Assembly (NCBI GenBank): GCA_018223415.1 | Contig: JAGTTQ010000001.1 | Location: 3,645,365-3,709,364 of the forward strand | DNA length: 64,000 nucleotides | DNA from: Eubacteriaceae bacterium Marseille-Q4139 | GTDB taxonomy: Bacteria > Bacillota > Clostridia > Lachnospirales > Lachnospiraceae | Reading direction: 5' to 3' | Shown: one piece after another, positions 58,128 through 64,000 of the stretch | How the letters are laid out: each line of letters starts with the position of its first letter | How positions within the stretch are numbered: the first letter of the stretch is position 1 | Translations under genes and position numbers: made by a program | The notes under the pieces: generated by a model | What the model was told of the DNA's origin: nothing | Databases searched by the model: none | What the model saw: only the letters and a program-made list of their open reading frames with translations

Positions 58128-60770
58128 TTAGCCTTTTACCTGTTCCGCGACAACTTCCGCCGCTTTGGAGAGGGCAGATTCGACACCGTCCGGGTTCTTT
58201 CCGCCGGCCTGGGCCATGTTCGGCCGTCCGCCGCCGCCGCCGCCCACCAGGCCTGCAATGGCCTTAATGAGGTTTCCGGCATGGGCGCCCATCTTCTGCG
58301 CGCCGTCGGTGGCCGTCGCCATCAGGTTCACCTTTCCGTCTGTCACGGAGGCGATCACGATGACGCCTTCGCCAAGTTTTTCCTTGAGCTGGTCGCCAAG
58401 GTTTCTCAGGCCGTTCATGTCAACGCCGTCCGCGCGGACAGCCAAAAGCTTCACGCCGTTTACGTCCTTCACCTGATCCATGACGTCGCCCATGGATTCC
58501 TTTGCCAGGCGGCTCTTTAATTTCTCATTCTCAGAGTGGAGGGCCTTTAATTCCTCCAGCATGGACTCAATCTTCGCCTTTAAGTCAGACGGCGCAGCCT
58601 TTGCGGCAGCCGCAGCCTCGTGGAGCTCTTTTTCCACCTGCTCATAGTGGCGGATCAGCCCGTCGGAGGTCAGCGCCTCGATACGTCTCACGCCGGCAGC
58701 GATGCCTGCCTCGGAAATAATCTTAAAGGAGCCGATGGAAAGGGTGTTGTCCACGTGGGTTCCGCCGCAGAGCTCTGTGGAGAAGTCGCCCATACGCACC
58801 ACGCGCACCTCGTCGCCGTACTTTTCGCCGAACAGCGCCATGGCGCCGGTCTTCTTTGCGTCCTCCAGGCTCATGATATCCGTCTTTACGGGAAGCGCGG
58901 CGCGGATCTCCTCGTTTACCATGTCCTCCACCTTCTTAAGCTCTTCCTTCGTCATGGCAGAGAAATGGGTGAAGTCGAAACGCAGCCTGTCTTTTGCCAC
59001 AAGGGAACCGGCCTGCTCTACGTGGCTTCCGAGGACAGTGCGGAGCGCCTTGTGAAGCAGGTGGGTCGCGCTGTGGTTCCTCGCCGTCAGGGCGCGGTTC
59101 TCTTCGTCCACCTTTAAGGTGACGGTCTCTCCCGTCCGCAGCATGCCGCTTACCATATGGCCCACGTGGCCCACTTTGCCGCCCTGGAGCTTGATCGTGT
59201 CTTCCACGAGGAATTTTCCGTTCTCCGACTCGATCACGCCGGTATCGGCCTGCTGGCCGCCCATGGTGGCATAAAACGGCGTCTCATTTACAAGGATCGT
59301 CCCGACCTCGCCGTCGGTCAGGGCCTCGACGATGGCGTCCTCCGTCGTCAAGACGGAGATCTGGGACTGATGGATCAGGCGGTCGTAGCCGACAAATTCC
59401 GTTGTGACGGACGCGTCGATGGACTGGTAAACCGTCACGTCAGCGCCCATATAGTTTGTCGTCTTTCTGGCTTTTCTGGCTTTCTCCTTCTGCTCCTTCA
59501 TGCAGGAAAGGAAGCCTTCCTCGTCTACGGAAAAGCCCTTTTCCTCCAGGATCTCCTTCGTGAGATCAAGCGGGAAGCCGTAGGTATCGTAAAGCTTGAA
59601 GGCGTCCGTGCCGGGAAGCGACGAAAGCCCGTTTTTCTTTATGTCCTCTTCCATGTCGGAAAGGATGGCAAGACCCTGGTCGATGGTCTTGTTGAACTTG
59701 TCCTCCTCCTCGGTCAGCACCTTGGAGATCATGGCCTTCTTTTCCTCCAACTCCGGATAGCCGTCTTTGGAGAGGGCGATGACCGTATCGGCCAGATTTG
59801 CCAGGAATTTCCCTTCGATTCCAAGCTTTCTTCCGTGACGGGCCGCACGGCGCAGAAGGCGCCTTAACACATAGCCGCGTCCCTCGTTGGACGGCATGAT
59901 GCCGTCGGAAATCATGAAGGTGCAGGACTTGATGTGGTCGGTCACAATCCGCAGGGAAATATCGGTCTCATGGTCTTTCTGGTATTCCTTTCCGGCCAGG
60001 GCGCATACCCGGTCGAGAAGGGCTTTGTTGGTGTCGATGGTGAACAGGGAGTCCACATCCTGAACGACGACGGCAAGACGCTCAAGACCCATGCCCGTGT
60101 CGATGTTTTTCTGCTTTAATTCGGTGTAGTTTCCGTGGCCGTCGTTTTCAAACTGGGTGAAGACGTTGTTCCAGACCTCAATATAGCGGTCGCAGTCGCA
60201 GCCGACGGTGCAGGTCGGCTTTCCGCAGCCGTATTTCTCGCCGCGGTCATAGTAAATCTCGGAACATGGGCCGCAGGGGCCTGCGCCGTGCTCCCAGAAA
60301 TTGTCTTCCTTGCCGAAACGGAAAATCCGCTCCTTCGGGATGCCGATCTCCTCGTTCCAGATTTTAAAGGCTTCCTCGTCATCCAGATAGATGGACGGGT
60401 AGAGCCTGTCTGCCTCAAGGCCTACGACTTCTGTCAAAAACTCCCATGACCAGTGGATCGCCTCGGTCTTAAAGTAGTCGCCGAAGGAGAAGTTTCCGAG
60501 CATCTCGAAAAACGTGCCGTGGCGGGCCGTCTTTCCGATGTTATCGATATCGCCGGTGCGGATGCACTTCTGGCACGTGCAGACGCGGCGCCTCGGCGGG
60601 ATCTCCTGTCCGGTAAAGTACGGCTTTAAAGGCGCCATACCGGAATTGATTAAAAGCAAGCTGTTATCGTTATGCGGAACCAATGAGAAGCTCTTCATCG
60701 CAAGATGTCCCTTGCTCTCAAAAAATTCCAGAAACATTCTCCTCAGTTCATTTACACCATATTTCTGCAT
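58128..60770 (-). CDS. alaS: Alanyl-tRNA synthetase
   Basis: An 880-residue enzyme charging tRNA-Ala. The class II core has motif segments HLAMKSFSLVPHNDNSLLLI, RVCTCQKCIRTGDIDNIG and GNFSFGDYFK. The editing domain has HSATHLLHKALR and the CGGTHVDN zinc motif. The C-Ala domain is seen as GGGGGGRPNMAQAGG. Full length. It is preceded by a 39-residue membrane ORF and a repeat-rich leader; no T-box was found. Confidence 0.97.
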   Translation of the reverse strand: MQKYGVNELRRMFLEFFESKGHLAMKSFSLVPHNDNSLLLINSGMAPLKPYFTGQEIPPRRRVCTCQKCIRTGDIDNIGKTARHGTFFEMLGNFSFGDYFKTEAIHWSWEFLTEVVGLEADRLYPSIYLDDEEAFKIWNEEIGIPKERIFRFGKEDNFWEHGAGPCGPCSEIYYDRGEKYGCGKPTCTVGCDCDRYIEVWNNVFTQFENDGHGNYTELKQKNIDTGMGLERLAVVVQDVDSLFTIDTNKALLDRVCALAGKEYQKDHETDISLRIVTDHIKSCTFMISDGIMPSNEGRGYVLRRLLRRAARHGRKLGIEGKFLANLADTVIALSKDGYPELEEKKAMISKVLTEEEDKFNKTIDQGLAILSDMEEDIKKNGLSSLPGTDAFKLYDTYGFPLDLTKEILEEKGFSVDEEGFLSCMKEQKEKARKARKTTNYMGADVTVYQSIDASVTTEFVGYDRLIHQSQISVLTTEDAIVEALTDGEVGTILVNETPFYATMGGQQADTGVIESENGKFLVEDTIKLQGGKVGHVGHMVSGMLRTGETVTLKVDEENRALTARNHSATHLLHKALRTVLGSHVEQAGSLVAKDRLRFDFTHFSAMTKEELKKVEDMVNEEIRAALPVKTDIMSLEDAKKTGAMALFGEKYGDEVRVVRMGDFSTELCGGTHVDNTLSIGSFKIISEAGIAAGVRRIEALTSDGLIRHYEQVEKELHEAAAAAKAAPSDLKAKIESMLEELKALHSENEKLKSRLAKESMGDVMDQVKDVNGVKLLAVRADGVDMNGLRNLGDQLKEKLGEGVIVIASVTDGKVNLMATATDGAQKMGAHAGNLIKAIAGLVGGGGGGRPNMAQAGGKNPDGVESALSKAAEVVAEQVKG

Positions 60771-60788
60771 GGTATTTCTGCCTCCTGG

Positions 60789-60908
60789 TTACTGTTTATC
60801 TTTTTTTGCCCTGTATTTTTTTCCGAGAAGGATTCCCGCCAGCGCAATCGCGGCGTAAATTAGAAACTCCCCGGCTGTCTGTATGAGTGAAACAAAAAAC
60901 GCGGCCAT
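60789..60908 (-). CDS. Small single-pass membrane protein upstream of alaS
   Basis: A 39-residue ORF: hydrophobic segment at about residues 3-28 (FFVSLIQTAGEFLIYAAIAL) and a basic tail (KKYRAKKDKQ). It has an excellent ribosome site (AAAAGGAGG, 6 bases before ATG 60908) and ends 18 bases before the alaS start codon. It is likely a real short membrane protein; function is unknown. Alternatively it could be a leader peptide whose translation affects alaS expression. Confidence 0.7.
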   Translation of the reverse strand: MAAFFVSLIQTAGEFLIYAAIALAGILLGKKYRAKKDKQ

Positions 60909-60951
60909 CGTATGCCTCCTTTTCCATGTGCGTCCCATAAAGACGGGTATT

Positions 60952-61209
60952 GGCTCACTTTCGCTCGGGCCTGCCGTGGACTGCGTCCACGGCCGAATTC
61001 GCCGTTCGCCAAGAGGGAGCGAGTCCCTCCCGGCTCACTTTCGCTCGAGTTTGCCATGGACTCCGTCCACGGCCGAATTCGCCGTTCGCCGTAAGTGAGC
61101 GAGCTCCCTCCCGGCTCACTTTCGCTCGAGTTTGCCATGGACTGCGTCCACGGCATGAATTCGCCGTTCGCCAAGAGTGAGCGAGCTCCCTCTTGGCTCA
61201 CTTTCGCTC
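60952..61209. repeat. Three tandem ~81-bp repeats in the alaS leader
   Basis: Units at 60952-61031, 61032-61112 and 61113-61194 each begin GGCTCACTTTCGCTC, and a fourth partial copy ends at 61209. Unit lengths are 80, 81 and 82 bases. Each contains two inverted repeats: GAGCGA...TCGCTC and GCCGTGGAC-GCA-GTCCACGGC (perfect in the first unit, with one changed base in the arms of others). They lie between the promoter at 61215-61243 and the 39-residue ORF, so they would be transcribed. Confidence 0.85.
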
Positions 61210-61214
61210 ATTCT

Positions 61215-61243
61215 ATCATAATCGCAATGCGGCGGATATGCAA
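61215..61243 (-). promoter_or_regulatory. Promoter of the alaS transcript
   Basis: On the minus strand TTGCAT, a 17-base spacer and TATGAT. It lies upstream of the tandem repeats and about 305 bases before the 39-residue ORF, and just after the LprI-like gene's terminator. Confidence 0.7.
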
Positions 61244-61265
61244 GAAGAAATTTCTTTGAAACGGT

Positions 61266-61310
61266 AAAAAAACGGAAGCAGCACGGCTTTCCCCCGCGCG
61301 GCTCCCTTCC
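61266..61310 (-). terminator. Rho-independent terminator of the LprI-like gene
   Basis: GGAAG...GCCGCGC pairs imperfectly with GCCGTGC...CTTCC on the minus strand, followed by a seven-base T-run, 12 bases after the stop at 61322. Confidence 0.75.
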
Positions 61311-61321
61311 TTTTCTTTTGT

Positions 61322-62140
61322 CTATTGGCTGATATCCCGGTCTAAAACGCTGGCGTAGGTGTCCACCAGTTCGTAGCAGCGTTCCTTTGTCATCTCGGAT
61401 AATTCCAGGATATACGCTGTGTTCCGGTTTGTCTGGACGTTGTTTTTTCCGGCTGCCCGCTCGGCTGCGGCGTCGCGCGTCCGGATCCATTCCAGTTCCT
61501 CCTGCTTTAAGGCTTCTTTCTCAGCCTCGTCCATATTCCGGCGGATGGCAGAATAGATGGTGTTGAGCTCGTTGTCCCACAGCGTCCATTCGTACTCAGC
61601 GGCCGCCTGTGCCGAAGAGTTGGCGGCTTCCTTTGATCTCTCGATCTGTTCCGCCGTCGAATCCAGCCGTTCCCTGAAATTCTCCGATGGATTTAATGCC
61701 CCCCCGTCGGCGGCCTCCGCCATGGCTGGCGAAAATGCCGGTGCCGGCCCCGGATCCAGGGGCGATTTCACCGTCTCCGATGTCAGGGCCTCCTGCTCTG
61801 GCGTAACTTCCGACGCCTCGGTAATAACGGCCATATCCTCTGCCGCCATTTCCTCTTCCGGCGTCTCCGAAACCTTCGCTTCTGCTGCCGTCTCGGCTGC
61901 CGCAGAAAAAAGCTCCGCCTCGGACTGGCGTCCCCGCGGGCCTTCCGTGCCTGTCTCCGGCGCGCCTGCCGCCCCGGTTGCGGTACGGGCCATGGCTGAC
62001 GGCTCGAAAACGACAGTTGTCTCCGCCGCAAACGTCTCAAGGGTGCCGGACGTGACAAAGCGGCGCGTCATCTTCGTAACAGAAACGCCGACAACAAGTA
62101 TGCATATGATAGTAATCCAAACGCCCAACTGTCTTTTCAT
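61322..62140 (-). CDS. Exported LprI-like (DUF1311) protein
   Basis: A 272-residue protein. Basic MKRQ plus a hydrophobic helix (about residues 7-23) anchors or exports it. A long Ala/Glu/Thr/Pro-rich low-complexity region (about 35-150) follows. The C-terminal 100 residues match the LprI N-terminal/DUF1311 domain (YEWTLWDNELNTIYSAIRR, LKQEELEWIRTRDAAAERAA, YILELSEMTKERCYELVD). Such domains occur in lysozyme-inhibitor-like and other envelope proteins; the role here is not known. ATG 62140 was chosen over the longer frame because it starts the signal segment and has GAGG upstream. Confidence 0.8.
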   Translation of the reverse strand: MKRQLGVWITIICILVVGVSVTKMTRRFVTSGTLETFAAETTVVFEPSAMARTATGAAGAPETGTEGPRGRQSEAELFSAAAETAAEAKVSETPEEEMAAEDMAVITEASEVTPEQEALTSETVKSPLDPGPAPAFSPAMAEAADGGALNPSENFRERLDSTAEQIERSKEAANSSAQAAAEYEWTLWDNELNTIYSAIRRNMDEAEKEALKQEELEWIRTRDAAAERAAGKNNVQTNRNTAYILELSEMTKERCYELVDTYASVLDRDISQ

Positions 62141-62211
62141 CCGCAGTGCCTCACCGAAAAAATCATTCACAGCATGGCGGAAACAAAAGACATGTCCCCG
62201 CCTCTGCAAAT

Positions 62212-62240
62212 AGGATAGCACAAACGGATAAACTTGTGAA
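62212..62240 (-). promoter_or_regulatory. Probable promoter of the LprI-like gene
   Basis: On the minus strand TTCACA, a 17-base spacer and TATCCT, about 72 bases before the start codon. Both boxes deviate from consensus. Confidence 0.45.
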
Positions 62241-62335
62241 CCAAAATCACGAAGAAGTAATATATTGTAAGATTATCGTAATTTTTTCCAGCTTTTGGAA
62301 GGGGTATCCCCCACTTTGCCCTCGTTTTTGCCTGT

Positions 62336-62809
62336 TTACAGGCCTTCGTCCTCCAAAAGGCCTGTCCCGTCGGCGGCCGAAGTGGCAAGGCGGTCGCACC
62401 GCTCGTTCTCCGGATGGCCGTTGTGCCCCCTGACCCAGAAAAAGCTCACCTGGTGGCCTTCCATAGCCGATAAAAGCCGCTTCCAGAGGTCAATGTTCTT
62501 CACCGGCCCGGTTTTCGGGCGGCTCCAGTTGTTTTTCTGCCAGCTTTCGATCCAGTGCTGGTTAAAGGCGTCCACCAGGTACCTGGAGTCGGAATAGAGA
62601 TCCACCTGGCACGGTTTTGTGAGCGCCTCCAGGCCGGCAATGGCGGCCATTAACTCCATCCGGTTGTTGGTGGTGCGCTTGTAGCCTGCCGAAAGCTCTT
62701 TTTCATGCAGGACGCCTTTCGTGTCGACATACTGGAGCACGGCCCCGTAGCCTCCGGGGCCGTCCGGGTTCCCCCGGGCAGCCCCATCCGTATATAATGT
62801 CACTTTCAT
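62336..62809 (-). CDS. rnhA: Ribonuclease HI
   Basis: A 157-residue enzyme that cuts the RNA strand of RNA-DNA hybrids. The four catalytic acidic residues are visible: Asp in YTDGAARGNPDGPGG, Glu in NRMELMAAIAGLEAL, Asp in LYSDSRYLVDAF and Asp in NERCDRLATSA. ATG 62809 gives the family N-terminus MKVTLYTDGA; the longer frame from 62836 runs into the upstream gene. It follows the MBL/beta-CASP gene by 14 bases. Confidence 0.95.
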   Translation of the reverse strand: MKVTLYTDGAARGNPDGPGGYGAVLQYVDTKGVLHEKELSAGYKRTTNNRMELMAAIAGLEALTKPCQVDLYSDSRYLVDAFNQHWIESWQKNNWSRPKTGPVKNIDLWKRLLSAMEGHQVSFFWVRGHNGHPENERCDRLATSAADGTGLLEDEGL

Positions 62810-62823
62810 CCAAAAAAATCCTC

Positions 62824-64000
62824 TCAAATGTCCCATTTATCGCAGAGCGCGTTGATCTCTGCCGTAAATTTCTTGATGTCCTTGTTGGCGCATTCCCTGT
62901 TCTTGTGGATGACGCCGATGAGCCGCTCGCCGGCCGCGAGAAGAAGCTCAAAGATGCCGCGGTTCCTCTTCTGCTGTTCGGTCTCTTTCTTGATCGGGAT
63001 TCCGACGGTCTCCTTCACCCATGCGCCGGCAGCCAGGTCGTAAACCGAGCCGGAAAACGGCGCTGCGGTGTTAAGTCCGTACTCGTCCCTTAAAGCGGCT
63101 GCAAAGCTGTCGCAGACGGCATCGTCGCCGTGGACAAGGAAGACCTGTTCCGGCTTTTTCTTATAGGCATTCACCCATTCGATTAAACCGTTTTTATCGG
63201 CATGGCCGGAGATGCCGTCCAGCCGCTCGATATGCGCCTCCACGTCGATGGTCTCGCCGAAAAGCTTCACCACCTGGGCACCGTCAATGAGGCTCCGTCC
63301 CAAGGTGCCGATGGCCTGGTAGCCGGCAAACAGGATTGTACACTCCGGCCGCCAGAGGTTGTGCTTCAAGTGGTGGCGGATCCGTCCGGCGTCGCACATG
63401 CCGGCGGCGGAAATGATGACCTTCGGCGTCATGTCGAAGTTGATGGCCTTGGACTCTTCGCTGGTGATGGAAAGCTTAAGCCCCGGGAAGGCAATGGGGT
63501 TGATGCCGCGCATCACAAGCTCCATGGCCTCGTCGTCGAAGCACTCGCTGATGTTCTCATTGAACACATGGGTGGCCTCCACGGCCAGGGGGCTGTCCAC
63601 ATAGACCTCAAAGCCGTCGTGGCCCGAGATCATGTGTTCTTCCTTGATTTTCCGCATGAAATACAGGATTTCCTGGGTTCTGCCGACGGCAAACGCCGGG
63701 ATCACCAGGTTTCCGCCGCGATCCAAAGTCTTCTGGAGAATATCGGCCAGCTCCTCGATGTGCTCATGGGTTCTTTCATGGTACCGGTCGCCGTAGGTGC
63801 ACTCCATCACCACGTAATCGGCTTCGTCAATATAAGACGGATTCTTGATGAGCGGCTTGTTCTTGTTTCCGATATCACCGGAAAAAACGATCTTTTTCTC
63901 CGTCCCGTCCTCCGAAAGCCAAACTTCGATGGAGGCAGAGCCAAGAAGATGGCCGGCGTCGGTAAACCGCAGGCGGATGCCGTCGGAAAGCTCAATTTCC
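62824..64000 (-). CDS. MBL-fold/beta-CASP RNA-processing-type hydrolase (partial)
   Basis: The frame enters from the right edge; at least 391 residues are visible and the N-terminus is missing. DAGHLLGSASIEVWL and VFSGDIGNKNKPLIKNP are MBL motifs of the CPSF/YSH1-like group; the HxHxDH motif would lie outside. The beta-CASP domain (VIPAFAVGRTQEILYFM, VYVDSPLAVEATHVF) and the RMMBL end (ISGHADKNGLIEWV, VFLVHGDDAV) follow. It is a probable RNase or exonuclease-like protein of the widespread 'MBL fold metallo-hydrolase' group, with a C-terminal extension (about 90 residues) of unknown role. Confidence 0.9.
   Translation of the reverse strand, partial: EIELSDGIRLRFTDAGHLLGSASIEVWLSEDGTEKKIVFSGDIGNKNKPLIKNPSYIDEADYVVMECTYGDRYHERTHEHIEELADILQKTLDRGGNLVIPAFAVGRTQEILYFMRKIKEEHMISGHDGFEVYVDSPLAVEATHVFNENISECFDDEAMELVMRGINPIAFPGLKLSITSEESKAINFDMTPKVIISAAGMCDAGRIRHHLKHNLWRPECTILFAGYQAIGTLGRSLIDGAQVVKLFGETIDVEAHIERLDGISGHADKNGLIEWVNAYKKKPEQVFLVHGDDAVCDSFAAALRDEYGLNTAAPFSGSVYDLAAGAWVKETVGIPIKKETEQQKRNRGIFELLLAAGERLIGVIHKNRECANKDIKKFTAEINALCDKWDI

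Noticed and set aside
60860..61201. 113-codon ORF across the tandem repeats
   Set aside because: It translates the repeat units into a Ser/Glu/Gly-rich repetitive peptide without a ribosome site, and it conflicts with the well-supported 39-residue ORF and promoter.
60952..61209. CRISPR array
   Set aside because: The units are directly adjacent and alike along their whole length of about 81 bases. There are no short repeats with unique spacers and no cas genes.
60909..61321. T-box riboswitch upstream of alaS
   Set aside because: No T-box core sequence (AGGGTGGNACCGCG-like) or specifier-loop layout was found; the gap is filled by the tandem repeats, a promoter and the terminator of the upstream gene.

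Overview
The window looks like a chromosomal segment from an anaerobic, spore-forming Firmicute, most likely a Lachnospiraceae member (class Clostridia). This rests on the sporulation genes yqfC/yqfD and a BofC-like gene, the clostridial mre-min-rodA cluster, ylmH/sepF/yggS, DUF4321 and DUF896 genes, and a GC-rich coding style for a clostridium. Apart from a glmS tail and one small kinase-like gene, everything is transcribed from the minus strand, so operons read from high to low coordinates. No rRNA, tRNA or CRISPR array was seen.

Layout from low to high coordinates. 1-2.1 kb: glmS end (+), a cytidylate-kinase-like gene (-) and an AT-rich APH-fold kinase (+). 2.1-8.1 kb: rluD-type synthase, lspA, aroB, ylmH, sepF, yggS and a HlyD-like protein. 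8.2-18.3 kb: a P-loop protein, then the cell-shape and division operon running DUF4321 - radC - mreC - mreD - mrdA - minC - minD - minE - rodA - mgsA - DD-carboxypeptidase. 18.4-28.6 kb: miaB - L,D-transpeptidase - mutS - mutL - miaA - ynbB-type lyase. 47-64 kb: proB - DUF896 - cyclo-ligase - proA, two flavoproteins, yqfC - yqfD - phoH - ybeY - DUF3048 - BofC-like, rpsU, alaS behind an unusual repeat-rich leader, an LprI-like protein, rnhA, and the end of an MBL/beta-CASP hydrolase.

The accessory region is 28.7-46.9 kb. It is a class II lanthipeptide (NHLM-type) locus: a short HlyD-like adaptor, a C39-peptidase ABC exporter, a second NHLM ABC exporter, a LanM synthetase whose cyclase carries Cys-Cys-Gly in place of Cys-His-Gly, and Nif11-type precursor peptides. 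One precursor has a 'core' that looks like a zinc ribbon. Around the two surviving precursors are at least three, probably four, decayed copies, including one fused in frame to the start of LanM. Next come a radical-SAM/SPASM maturase, a small conserved-looking LFDYQKF peptide and an ECF sigma factor.

The locus is bracketed by parts of a partner-switching signalling circuit. At one end is a STAS anti-anti-sigma protein. At the other are a MATE transporter with a degenerate RsbW-like ATPase domain and a sensor/SpoIIE phosphatase fused to an intact RsbW-like domain, with a stray formyltransferase between those two. An IS1182-type element lies about 20 bp upstream of the STAS gene and carries a strong terminator, so it has probably cut the cluster off from its original upstream promoter.
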